Source: Melampsora larici-populina 98AG31
Taxonomy: Eukaryota > Basidiomycota > Pucciniomycetes > Pucciniales > Melampsoraceae
NCBI RefSeq assembly: GCF_000204055.1
Contig: NW_006768778.1
Location: forward strand, 588,010 to 652,009
Direction: 5' to 3'
DNA length: 64,000 nucleotides
How positions within the stretch are numbered: the stretch's first letter is position 1; each line of letters opens with the position of its first letter. The position numbers and the translations under genes are program-made. A model generated the notes under the pieces. The model had not been told where the DNA came from. It made no database searches and saw only the letters and a program-made list of their open reading frames with translations. Below are positions 23,051-34,439 of this stretch, one piece after another.

Positions 23051-24431
23051 TTATTTTTTTGGCTTTCCTTTGTTCTTCTTAACTGACTTCTTTGATGACT
23101 TTTCAGTGGCTTTACCATTTGGCAATTTCACCTTGTCATCGGTACAATGCTTTGACTTCTCTTCACACTCGTCTTCGTAAGTCTTGACTTTTTCACGCAT
23201 AAATATCTCCCACTGCTCATTCGACATCTTTCCCTTCTTGTTGTGAAGAATCTGGATTCTTTCCACCAGGGACTCGGAGATCTGGCAAGAAGATCCTAAG
23301 CGAGTTATTTGACATGATGGCGCAGGGGTTGGGTCTCCATTGGAATCAAAGGACTTGGAGGGATCGGTGTAGTGTGGTACCTGTTTGATCACAAAGCATG
23401 ACTTAGCAGATGTCCGTGATGCAAAAGTGAAGGAAAGAGGTGATTAAAAGCTGGTACTAACTCTGGTGTCCCAGACCATCTCTATTATCCCATCACAGCC
23501 TTCGAAATCAACCTCAATGCCAAAATCTTCGAGAAGAAAACACCCGCCTTCCACTCGTTCCTTTCTTAACAAACCTTCAACTTGGTAAGGCACTCCTGTA
23601 TCACGATCAATCAAACAGAACATTCCAAAAGAGTATCTTGTATGATCGTGATCATCTACATGTTCACAGTTGCGGAATCCGTCACAAGTTACCACCAGGT
23701 TAGAGGCAAATACCTGCCCGTTGTTGGTATGTTGCCACTTCAAATCGTCGAAGCCAGGAATTTTTGCTTCCGCTGAAAGCTGAGAGACAAAGCGTGGAAA
23801 ATCGTTCGGCCCAGAAGTCCCGGACTCGATGGAAATCGGTCATTCTCTTACGGTCTTCCTCTATCCTTTCCCCCTTCTGGGAAGTGAAGTGTCTGAGAGC
23901 GTAAGTTCCTATTCCAGATTGCTATCGGGTCAGTGCATTGTTGTTATATATCACATCTACAAACCAAAGAAACTGACCTATGGATTTACCTGTGTCGGAA
24001 CTGCCCCTCCACCCGCAGCAGCCCATCCAGCCCCAATAGAGCAGTGCCAGAATGAAGAGCTGAATTGAATTATGAAGGGTGTTTGTGTTTCGAGCCCTAG
24101 CATGCAGAAAAGGAATCGAGATCGCTGAGGAAAAGGAAGCTCTTTCTTGACTACTCATCTCCGTGAATTTGTTGCATCGGACTGCTAGTATCAAAGAGGT
24201 GTCCTTTTTATCTATCACTGCCGTTGTTCCAAAATTCAGTTTCAGCTTTTCCAGATAATCTCCTTTTGGCCGATTGTATCTGTTATCCCGAAAGATAAAG
24301 GTGGTATCTTCTGGCAATCCCAGACTTCGAGCAAGTGACCGTCTAAACTCAGGTCTACGACTTTGGCTGGACAAGTAGGGTTGTGCGTGGGAAGCCGCCT
24401 TTGGCGGCTGGTCCTTTTCGGCTCGACCCAT
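23051..24431 (-). CDS. Tet-like 2OG-Fe(II) oxygenase (TET/JBP-type), possibly frameshifted
   Basis: A protein of the fungal Tet-like dioxygenase family, which in known members oxidises 5-methylcytosine in DNA. Exon 1 is 24431-23990 (MGRAEKDQPPK; later GWMGCCGWRGSSDTG). An 81-nt intron ends at 23909 and exon 2 starts GTYALRHFTSQKGERIEEDR. The core follows: GPNDFPRFVSQL, GFDDLKW, GQVFASNLVVTCDGFRN, then HVD in NCEHVDDHDH (the HxD iron ligands), YSFGMF, GGCFLLEDFGIEVDF and EMVWDTRV. An intron (23461-23381) joins to PHYTD (distal His) and ITRLGSSCQIS, with the Arg expected to bind 2-oxoglutarate. The C-terminus is Lys-rich. Exon 2 and the core are in different frames around 23800-23835 (FHRVRDF against SGPNDF), so a 1-nt indel or an unseen intron exists there. 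Rust genomes carry expanded sets of this family, reported to spread with transposons. Confidence 0.75.
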
Positions 24432-25072
24432 CTAAGATAAATAAGCAAAACGAACAGAAAGAGCAGAGAGGCGACTGATTAGTTGAATACTATAGAAGAT
24501 CACAGACCATATTGGGGGGGGAAATGATCGGAACAGGAGGATGAGAGAAGAAAGATTGAAAACTTACAGTAGTAGTAGAATGAGATGTTTTCACAGAAGA
24601 TACGACTCAGTCCAGTTTCTGGTAAGGAGATAGGTGGGAAGGCAAAATTGAACAAAAGCAAAAAGAGAGCTCAAATACAGTGAATGAATATGAGGAAAGA
24701 CGTGCTAGACTCACAATTTGTGGTTGGTATTTGTAAGGATATGGAGGTGAATTCGGTTTTGAGTGTTAAGAAGATTGGGATATAAAGATATCAACTTGCA
24801 GAACCCAGATGAGAAACAATCTCTTTGGAAGGTGAACTTTACTAGTAAACTCCTGATGAAAGGTTGAAAGAAAATCAGTGAACTTGTGATAAAGGTTTGG
24901 AAAAGAAATCGAATTGAAGCAATAACATAAGAAAGCAGCTTCGTAAAAGCAGGAGAGAAGTGTAGCAAAAACTTACACAGGAAATACACTCTTTGATCCC
25001 GATATCAAAATATGGTGAGTTTAGAATTCGCTTTTGCAGAATATGAGAAGAGAAGATTGTGGTAGCCGAGCC
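24432..25072. other. Upstream flank of the Tet-like gene, no gene recognised
   Basis: Purine-rich sequence with scattered GT/AG pairs and no convincing exon. It should hold the promoter and perhaps 5' UTR introns of the minus-strand gene. Confidence 0.35.
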
Positions 25073-25104
25073 TTAATTGGGAGTGCAGGAGAGGGTAGTG
25101 GGGT

Positions 25105-25350
25105 CTGGAATCCAGTTCCTTCCAGGGAACTGATACTTGAAATTACCTTTTAGATCGGGAATCCAGTTCCTTCCAGGGAACTGATACTTAATATTACCTG
25201 TTAGGTCTGGAATCCAGTTCCTTCCGAGGAACTGACACTTAAAATTACCTTTTAGGTCGGTAATCCAGTTCCTTCCAGGGAACTGATACTTAATATTACC
25301 TGTTAGGTCTGGAATCCAGTTCCTTCCAGGGAACTGATTTCCCTTCCTTC
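25105..25350. repeat. 51-bp minisatellite, five units
   Basis: The motif atccagttccttcc begins at 25110, 25161, 25212, 25263 and 25314, a strict 51-bp period with few changes. Each unit contains the hairpin CAGTTCC/GGGAACTG around a short loop. Because 51 is a multiple of three the array stays open on the minus strand as a 17-residue repeat (PGRNWIPDLTGNIKYQF), within a 98-aa frame at 25073-25369. Whether it is translated is unknown; nothing else in that frame looks genic. Confidence 0.9.
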
Positions 25351-25399
25351 TAGATACATAACGAATCAAAAGACTGACTGTTCTACTCCTTCATATGTG

Positions 25400-26012
25400 A
25401 TCACTTTCTGCGAGAGAGCGATCAAACTTTCAGTACGTCACTCTCCTACATTAACAGCCTGCCGACACACAGATCTTTACTAACCCTTTCCTTGTTGGCT
25501 TTCTTGGCAAGCGACAAATTCTAGCCGTATTTGCAATTGACAGTTGTAACCTCATCACCAACCAATTCATATGATTCTGATCACTTTCATCGTGAATTAT
25601 ATTTACCAATCTTAAATCAAATTGAAAACCATTTATCAGTTTCATCTTCATCATAATCAAATCAAGCGATTATAAATGGTACCAATTTAACTATCTCTGA
25701 TTTGATCCAAGACGACAATTTGAATTTGAGGCAAAATAGTTTAAAAGTATCCGGTCGAGCTGAAATTCAAAATCATATACAAAAATCTTATGAATTCACG
25801 AATCCTTGTGTATACCTTTTTTTTCTCGGTTTCTCTCTTTTGTGATCGATTGACTGATTGATGTGAATGTGTTTGATTTTGGTTTACAGACTAATATCAA
25901 ACTTTATGGTGCGATATGTTGAGTTTTTTATTTTTTCACTTTTTGTTCAATTGATCAAGTTTCTGAAAACTGACTTTTTTCTAAATTATCAAATACAGTG
26001 CAGCCGTAAATA
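25400..26012. other. AT-rich intergenic, nothing recognised
   Basis: Low-GC sequence between the minisatellite and the second small SAP-like copy. A splice acceptor-like tacag at about 26003 may belong to that copy. Confidence 0.35.
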
Positions 26013-26233
26013 CTAGAATTAGCAATGTAGAAGCTTTGAAAGTTTCAATCTTAGAACATTTATCAGCACGAGTTCAACACGCCCCAGATTTGATTCCGAA
26101 CTTTGATCTTCGCCACTTAATTCAACACTTCAAACCTGGTCACTGCATAGTCCAGCAAGCTTCGAAAAGACAAATACTCAATAAATTTGAAGACCATGTT
26201 GCACAGAGGTATGGCGTGTTCTATGGAATTTGA
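26013..26233 (+). pseudogene. Second copy of the small SAP-like gene (partial)
   Basis: The exon encodes HLIQHFKPGHCIVQQ, SKRQILNKFEDHVAQ and ends RYGVFYGI, matching the C-terminal domain of 21682-22107 position by position. The frame is open from 26036 but has no ATG, and an upstream TAG lies at 26030-26032. It is therefore either the last exon of a spliced gene (acceptor tag at 26032 fits) or a truncated copy. The basic N-terminal half seen in the paralogue was not found. Confidence 0.45.
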
Positions 26234-27540
26234 ACACCATTCAATCTTGATGAAGTACACATTGTGGCGAGTTATGGAGCCGCCTTCCATACATACATCT
26301 AATCAAGTCCGCCTTTTTGCTAACTTCACTTCTGTTTTTCTCATAAAAGTTATGTAGTCGTGGGGTTATCTGATTGTTATTGCTAGTAGCTGTACACGTT
26401 ATAGCGGGTGGTTGAATGGCATGTGTCTTGTATATCATGTTGTTGATATCGATCATGCTGGTACCTGTCTATACTGTTTGCTCTTCAATATGCTTGCTGC
26501 TGGAATACTCCGTTCTCATCTTTCATGATCTTATGTACCTTACTTCCTTTTGGATGCTATTGAAGTAGCTTTTTTGTTTCATTTTTCACTATGCCTTGCT
26601 CTTTTTCATCTCTATCTCACCTGTGAACAGTCTTGCTGCTGGAATACTACGTGATTATCTTTCTTGATGTTATGTACCTCATTTCCTTTTTGATGTCATC
26701 GAAGTAGCTTTTTTGTTTTATCTCCACTGTGCCTTCAAAAGCCATTTTATGAGCTTTTACAAAATTGGAACTTATTTTTTGAATTGGAGAATTTCATCTG
26801 CTGATGTTTCTAATATTTTCAAAGCCGTGCAGCACCCTCATGATGTTGCTCCACGATATCTTTTCGATGTTATTGATTTGTTTCTAATTTCAAACTTGTG
26901 GAGCGCCCAAGGATTTGTTTCCACTTGGGGCGACATCCAAAACTGTCTTAACTTGATCTGAAGCATGCTCCTTCCATGGCTTCAACTGTAACGCGTGTAT
27001 TGTTTTGGCTCAGCCTAGGTGATTTTCAAAAAGAAATATGATCACTAACGCAATATTCACAGGAAAAATTATTAAACACATAAAAAACTATCAACAATCA
27101 ACCGATTTAACACAAGCTCAAAACTTTATACCAAAACTTTATACAAAACTGGGAAAATAAAATGTGGAGAATAAGATGGATATATACAGGAGAAAAGAAC
27201 ACCAACACAGAACTTAAGAATGGGATTGAAATTTGTATAAGAACACACAACAAACAACAATATAATCAAGAGTCTTGACTGTGGCTCGCTTGGATGAAAA
27301 TGATCCTCATACTACATACTGCGACGCCTTTGATCAATCCTGATAAGAGCACAAGACTGAAAATGGTTTTGTCCTTTTGCTATACTCTCCACGTTTTCAA
27401 AGACCTCATGCATAAAGTGGTCAATTCGGTCTTTGCAGTTGCATGAGATACCAACGGCTGTCGACACAACTTTAAACAGTCTACTAGCCTCAACCTAAGC
27501 GTCAAACTTCAATAGAATATTGATGAGGAAGAGTCTCATT
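26234..27540. other. Intergenic, nothing firmly recognised
   Basis: Contains two similar tracts around ttgctgctggaatactc/acg and ttatgtacct.att.ccttttt (about 26488-26600 and 26634-26720), a local duplication of about 100 bp. No coding sequence of quality was seen. Confidence 0.4.
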
Positions 27541-27544
27541 CACC

Positions 27545-28961
27545 ATTGTGGTTTTCAGCCAAAACTGGAGTACAAGGAGTCTCCAGAATCATTGCTTCAT
27601 CCGAAGAATCGATTTGTTGATGGGTTCCAGCTGGTGTCATCGGTGCTAAGCACGTCCAAATCACATCAGCATATGGATCCCAAGAACATATAATTGGAAG
27701 AAACATAACGGACCATTGGGCTGTTCAACAAAAGTGGGAGTACAAGGAGTTCCTAGGATCATCAAGTCATCAGACGATTTGATGTTTTGATGGTCATGGA
27801 CTGGTGTCATCAGCACTAGACACATGAGAGTTCGATCAGCATATGGATATCTAAATTGCAAGTATGAAATAACCGCAGAAAGAATGATAATGAAGAGGGG
27901 TGTAACGGACCATCGGATTGTTCAACAAAACAAGTAGAATGAGGAGGACCTAGGATGATTGGGTGATCGGAAGATTCATTTGTTTGAGATTGATGAACTG
28001 GTGGAACTGGAACTACAAGCATCCAGCTTCAATCAGCATATGGATACCTGAAATATAAGTTTAGAATAAGGGTGGGAATGTAAGTCTAACCGACCTTCAC
28101 ATTTTTGGTCAAAGACTTTGACATGAACTGTATCCAATATCGGATCAGAGGTGATTGCAGCAGGAGGGGTCGAAAAGGAATTGTGATCAAGACCACTAAT
28201 GTCTTTAGAGCGAGTTGTTTTGTGATCGATGGATATCAAAATTTGAGTAGGGGGAGCCTCAGAATTGTGAGAGTTGAGATGGGTTTCAGTTGCGTGACGT
28301 GGTGAAATTGTGTTGAAGCTGATGAGAGTATGAACATTATGATGCGGCCCCGCTGGAGTTGAGTGGTCCAGACCAATAGAGAGCGATAAGTCAAGAGCGA
28401 TTTTTGGGCGTTTATGAATATGATTGTCCGTCATTTTGGTTTCCGAAGATCCTGAAAAGACACAAACTTTCTCAGCATATACCACAGAAGACATAACATA
28501 TGTGAAAGAACTTGTGGGCCGGTCATCAAAAACTCACCATTGATGTTTTTATCCACGACTTCCATTCGCCGGCGTTTTAAGAATATGCTTCTAGGCGTCA
28601 TTACATTGCCAACTGCTGAGATGGGGTCAGAGATGATTGCATCAGCAGAGTTCAAAAGGGAATCAAGCGGCTCTTTGGTAGGTTCGAACGTATGAGTATC
28701 TGTTTGATTGTTGATTGTCGTCGTGATATCAGTTGACAGGGCTTCTGCCAGATTGGAGACCACATCAATAGTGAGAATGGTGTCTGGGATCGGAACAGCT
28801 TGATTGGTGGTAGTAGAGATAGGTTTGTTGTACTCGTATGTCATGGGAGCTGAGGCGTTCTCGGGAGTTAATCCTTCATAGCTCTCGGCCATGTTATGAA
28901 GGAATGGGAATTCGACGCCATAGTACGCTGCCTCTAAGTCTGACCGATAGGTATGTTGCAA
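27545..28961 (-). CDS. Unknown multi-exon gene with triplicated 3' exons
   Basis: Readable exons on the minus strand: one encoding LHNMAESYEGLTPENAS and SIFLKRRRMEVVDKN (28950-28538), joined by an 85-nt intron (28537-28453) to SSETKMTDNHIHKRPKIALD. The 3' end consists of three exon-plus-intron units (about 28040-27898, 27845-27725, 27690-27545), each starting with PYAD and containing SSD..(I/M)IL..P..T..(V/A)E. Unit 1 has an in-frame TGA at 28029-28031 exactly where unit 2 has CGA. The 5' end upstream of 28961 is unclear; an exon with EAFKNVFGSLQKG (about 29134-29080) may belong. No family is recognised. The basic KRRR and KRPK motifs would suit a nuclear protein. Confidence 0.45.
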
Positions 28962-29404
28962 TTGACTCCTGTGACCTCGGCGAGGACGTATGGCTTTTTT
29001 CGGAAAGTACAGAATGTCAGATGAAAGTACAAATCTCTTTCGCTGTGTTTCAAAGCATTCAACTCACATGTCCACTGGCGTGCCTTGCTTATACCCTTCT
29101 GGAGAGAACCAAACACATTCTTGAAAGCCTCCATCTGAAAATTGATTTATACAAAGTAATTCGATTGAGACTAAGTGATTTGATTGAGACTAAAGCAAAA
29201 GGTCTGAGAGAAGAAAATGAAGGAATGGAAGATATTATAAGATTGATATTGAAGGATGATGATGAGCAGGAAAAGAATTCAAGATGTGGAAGGAGACCAC
29301 AAGCACAAGGAGGGAGAGATATACAAGAACTTGTATCAAGGATGATGACGAGTGGGAGAAGAAGTCATGATCTGAAGAAGACAAGACGGACAAGGATGGA
29401 TTGA

Positions 29405-29970
29405 GATCGGACCAGTAGGGTTTACAAATACAAACAAAGGTCAACAGATTAGCTTCTAGAAAATAAAGGAGGTGTAAAATTGGAAACAAAGATAAGGGTA
29501 ATCTCACGGCTAAAGTTGATGTTTTTCAGACCAAAGGAACACACAGTAGCGGTGTGTGAAACGAAACTCGCCGGTGAATTCGAGATGTATAAGGAGACAA
29601 GAAGGACAAGTATGGAGAGATATGCGAGGACTGAATCAATCAGCCAGTAGTAAGTTGATCACAAAGGACTTTCACCCTCAAAGGGACTCTATTTACATGG
29701 GTAAATCCTCCTTCAGAGGCATGACGCTCACAAAGAATCCTTAAGAATTCTGGCAGACTTCTATCTATATTGTGATATGTAATACCTTCAAAATCGGAGC
29801 AGTAGGGGAACAAACACAAACAAAGGTGAACATGTAGATTAGCTTCTAGAAAATAAAGAAGGTCTCAAATTGGAAACAAACATACAGGTAATCTTACGGC
29901 TATTGTTGATGTTTTGAAGAGCAAAGGAAAGCACAGCCGCGGTGTGTAAAACAAGACTCGCCGGTTGTTT
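29405..29970. repeat. Direct repeat of about 180 bp, two copies
   Basis: Copy 1 (about 29405-29580) and copy 2 (about 29792-29968) share aacaaaggt.aac, gattagcttctagaaaataaag, aaattggaaacaaa, gttgatgttttt.aga and ggtgtgt.aaac.a.actcgccgg. About 205 bp of unrelated sequence lies between them. Non-coding; probably a duplicated promoter or leader segment. Confidence 0.7.
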
Positions 29971-30598
29971 TACCTTTGTTGGATGAAAAACATCCCCAGA
30001 ATCAAAGTAGCTCAAGCACCGTAAATTTGTGAGACAAATAGGTTGAGTACTACTGGTGCCTTGCTCAACTTATCAGCACCCTCATCGAGATCCTTTGTCA
30101 AGTTGTACCTTGAGTTGAAGAGTAATGAGTGAGTTGGCAATAAACAATCAAGGAAGCCTTGACCTATTTGGCCTTGAATTCAGATTTGATGTGTTGATAC
30201 CTTTTCAACTTGAAGTGGCTGCATTTGATTGAAGAATTTTGGTCAAAACATTTTAATGTTTCAAAACGGGCAAATGGGGGGAGATTTGTTCAATAAGGTG
30301 ATATGATTGATTAATCATGTTACCGCTCAACTTAGGTTCAGACCCATAAACATGATATTATCCAAGCTTATCTATGTACATACACTGTGTAACCTTCCGC
30401 TCTATACGACAATCAAAAAATTCAACAAATGAGTGAATTTCTAGGAATCAATTCAAAAGATGTGTGGTATCAGTGAACTAGAGTTTGGGGTCTGAATGTC
30501 TTCAATATAAAATAAAAAGTACAATTTAGTCGTAGGGTGTTTTTTAGAACGGAATCTTTTGAGTTCTGGTCACTCTAAAGATTTAAAAATGACACAAA
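29971..30598. other. Intergenic, nothing recognised
   Basis: 3' flank of the long minus-strand gene that ends at 30599. No coding or structured RNA feature was recognised. Confidence 0.4.
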
Positions 30599-33500
30599 CT
30601 AACTCCGTGCTGGAAACTGGATTATGTGATCCTTACCTACAAACGCGCTGCACTTGGGAAAAACTAAGCTATTGCCTTTTGTAAGTGAGCCGCCTTGTAA
30701 AAACCAATGCGACAGATAGTCATAGCAAAGATTTTTTGCTAGCTCGTACCATGTGATCTCAGGCATTATAAAATGGCTCTCCTCGTCAAAGAGTCCATCC
30801 ATCAACTTCATAAGAGTTTGATTACTCCTTTTGAAAATCGGTTCTATCACCTTGAAATCCTTCCTCTGCTTACACATCCACTCTGAGAGCACTGCAAAAC
30901 TCATCATTTGTCCCGCTGGAGTGACATTCACATCTCCTGAGCAACAAATGAGCCCTCGGATACCGCAACAAGCAAACATCGTGAGGTAACTGAGGGTAGG
31001 TGATTTGATCGAATTGCCCTTCCAGTCTTTCTTGAACTTCAAAGCTACTGCTTTATCGTCAGGACTTGCATCTTCTTTGAGTATATAATTGACTTCGAAA
31101 TATAGAGCTACATAAGATTCCACAACTTTGATGAAAAGGGATTGCCATTGTTGTATAAGACCGATATCAACTAAGGAGTCGGCGTTATCTGAATCAAGAA
31201 GGCGGATAGTTTTGTTCTTTGAACCTTTTGACGTCTTTTGTGAATTCAGCCATTTGAGCGCCTGACAGACTGCTTGTACACCGGTCATTGCTTTCTCCTG
31301 ATCTGATACAGGGGGATTTTTCAAAAATGTTTTACCGGTAAGAAGGACTGAGTCCAGGAGTACCTTCAGGAAAGCAGAAACTCGAGTTGGTGAAGGCCGG
31401 AGGGACATCCGCATTGATCGCCATGTCTGATGCCACACTTCCGGCACATTATCGGGCACTTTCTCTGTTAGTGATTCGGACTTCACAAATAAAGTGTTGA
31501 AGAACCCGGCTGCATAAGCGGGCTCGCCCTTGTGACAGTTAAATAGCTGCGGCACTACATTCCCATTGAGGACTAAGTCAGTAATCACGATCAATTTCAT
31601 CCACAAGCAATTTTTTTTGGAGACTGACTTTCTTTGTTAATAGCTTCAAACCAATTTTGTGCGTTGTATTCAGTCCTTATTACCACATTGCTGGTGCCAC
31701 CATCAATGGAATCCAGGAAGACTTGATTCAAGGGTTCTCCGACCCTTCGTCTTTCCAATAAAGCATTCAAGGCGTCCCAAGCTGCCAATTTCGAATTCCT
31801 GCTAGTTTGATGGGTACCATATGGCGATAGAAGCTGGGAAAGCTCTTTTTCTGTTTGAGATGATCCTATAAAAAAAATAACTGACAGAAAGATTAATGTC
31901 AGCCTCTTGAAGTTGTCATGTAAAGGAAAGAAGTTGATCATGATCTCACAGACAACCAGACTCTCATTGCCCCCCACAATTTTTCTTCTCTTCATGCCAA
32001 CAGCCTGCTTGGTAACTTCACCTTCTCCGACCTTTTCTTTGGAACACACCTTTCCAGAGTTTCTTTCTTTGCTCTTCCTCGTCACTTTTTTTGTGCTCAC
32101 AAGACTTGTGTCACTATCTGTCAAATCTGCCGAACCCCCTTCTACCGTTGTTGCTTGCCTCTTTCGCAATTCCTTCTTATGAGCTACACTGACTGGAAGA
32201 TTGATTTGACCGACTGGGGATTGTATCTGATCGGTTGATTTCTCAGATTCAGCGCAGGGATTGCAGACAGGAGTATTTGATATTGGAGTTTGGTCATGTG
32301 ATCTAGTCCTTTGTGTTTCATTCCGAGCTTGAGACTCAGTCGATTGAGTGGAGCCGTTTTGTGATTGATCAATTTTTTGGTGAGAGTCAGGGGCTCTAGC
32401 AGGCCTCTCTCGCTCTGGGTTTTCCTCTTCAGAGTTGACATTAGAGATAGATTCTGAGACCGCGAAAATTCGTACTTTTGCCTGCAATTTGTCATTTGAT
32501 GTTTGAGACCTAGGGGAATGTGAGGCGAGATTCTCTGATTGCTTGATTTCTTGCTGAGATTTAGCTAACTTGGTGTGGTTTTCTTGCTCTTCACAATCGA
32601 GGTCAGAGGAAAATTTAGACGACAGCATAAATTCTTCTTTACTAATTGAATCTTTCCTTGTCTTGACTTGAGTTTTTTCAACCAGTGCATTCCTATTCTT
32701 AGTCAAATCTAGGTTCTTGATGACTTCATTGTTCATCTGGATCGGTAAAATATTGTCGCTGGTACTAGGACTGCAGTCGGATTTTTCTGGTGAATGCCTT
32801 CCCTTGGAATCCAGAGGTTGTAGTGAAAATTGATATTTTGCGCCAAGGTCCTCGTCCTCGTCATCAATAATTATCCAAAGTTTGTCCGCCGGAGGAAGAG
32901 GTTTGTTTTGTATTATTGCTATGACCAAAAAAATAAGTTCTAGCTTTGCAGCGCAAGGAGAAAGGGCCTGATACGTACCATTACCAGTAACTTTACACCT
33001 AAGGGTCAGGTTTTCGAGATCCTTTTCGATTGGATCAGTCAAGCAATTTGAGTTCTTTGCCTCTTCTAAAGCGGCAATAAGTTTAGAATATACTGGAAGT
33101 GCTGTGGATGCCCGCAAGGCCTTGGTGTCAGAGTGATGATCTTCTGTGTGTATCAAACCATTGGAAGTTTCCACTCTTGATTGAACAATCTTGCTAGGCC
33201 TGGAGATTCCAGAGGAAAGTGTTTGTTTGCGATTCGGCTGAGGCTGTGATTCTTCTGCTTCTTCTTGACTAGAATCAATCACGGGATGGCATTCTATCGT
33301 GGGTAAACCATTTGCATCTGAGGCTTCGTCTGCAGCATTTTGAAATGAATTGACAGTTGAGGTAGCTGAATTTTGAGGCTGTGCTTCTTCTGATTTTCCT
33401 TTACTGGAATCAATCAAGGGATGGACTTCTATCGTGAGTATACCATTTACATCGGATACTTCATCTGCAGCACTTCGAAATGAATTGACAGTCAAGTGGG

Positions 33501-34380
33501 CTGAATTTTCTGAAAAAGCAGGAGAATTTGAATTCTTAGTTGAATCTAGCCGCGGATTCAGATTGATTTGTTCATTTCCTGAGGTGCTCTGAGAGGAAAT
33601 GGGTGATAAGTCAGAAGAGTTATCTGGGATGGGTGCATTGGTTGAGAGTGAAAATTTGTTCAGGGGTGTGGGTGACTCAAAGTGAGAGTCCCCTCCAATT
33701 GGATTCTGGATATTGTCTGGATTTGTGCTGTTGGCTGAGTTCAGCATTTCTCTGTTGTCTGAAGTGCTTTCAGATGAGGCAATAGGTAAGATACATGGAT
33801 CTTCAGCGGAAGTTGTAGTTGTCGAGGGTAAAATGGGGTTTGATGAAGTGCAAGAAGCGGATTGAGATGATTCTTTGATTGTATTCTTGGGATCGTTTGG
33901 ATTTGAATGTCTGGCTGACTCGGACTGGAGTTCATTATTGATATCTTTTCTAGCTTCCATGCAAAGATGATTGTGAGAAGGATTTTGACTAAGAGAGGTT
34001 TTGTCTTCCATCTCCATATCGGATGAGTCGTAATCAGCAAGAGACTGCTGCGCTTTGGAAATCTCACATTGTAATTGAGCAGAGATAAATGCGGGGTCCT
34101 CTTCGTTTGTTTCAGTAGTGGTATCACAGGTGAGTTCGCGCCTTGATTGAGAAGACTTTTCAATTTGAAGACTATCATATCCAAATGTATTGTTGCTGGA
34201 ATGATTCAATTGAAGATCCACTGCCTTGTCTAGCGAGTCGCTTTTCTCCACCGCGATTGGCTCCGAATGAGGTGAAGCTATTGGTCCAGAAGGTCTGCCA
34301 GGTGGATTGTCGCTATTTCCATTTGAGTGAAGATCAGTATTTGAGGATAGTGTATTATGATCGTGATTGCTTTGATTCAT
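30599..34380 (-). CDS. Very long Ser/Asn-rich protein with a conserved C-terminal domain, frameshifted
   Basis: ATG 34380 (MNQSNHDHNTLSSN) opens a frame of about 925 codons to 31597, followed in another frame by 30599-31606. The first 800 residues are disordered, Ser/Asn/Glu-rich with repeated short motifs (two copies of VNSF.(S/N)AADE.SD.NG). A 60-nt intron (32978-32919) is likely. The last 330 residues form an ordered domain: EPAYAAGFFNTLF, WRSMRMSLRPSPTRVSAFLK, SPTLSYLTMFACCGIRGLIC, GLFDEESHFIMPEITWYELA and KDHIIQFPARS. I recall similar domains as an expanded rust family with no known function. The two frames meet at an 8-A run (31611-31618); one more A would fuse them, so this is a sequencing error or a recent mutation. 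A second intron near 31960-31870 is possible. Confidence 0.6.
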
Positions 34381-34439
34381 CTTCTGGTTAATGAAAATCA
34401 AATACTTTTGGTAGCTATGCCTTGATAGAAACAAGCTTG

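Noticed and set aside
25105..25350. CRISPR-like array
   Set aside because: Units are contiguous 51-bp tandem repeats with no unique spacers, and the genome is eukaryotic.
28838..29404. 188-codon plus-strand frame
   Set aside because: It overlaps better-supported minus-strand exons, and its composition (Arg/Glu-rich from purine-rich DNA) looks accidental.
31869..31952. 84-nt intron in the long gene (GTGAG to TATAG)
   Set aside because: Splicing there would create an in-frame TGA, whereas reading through stays open; left undecided.
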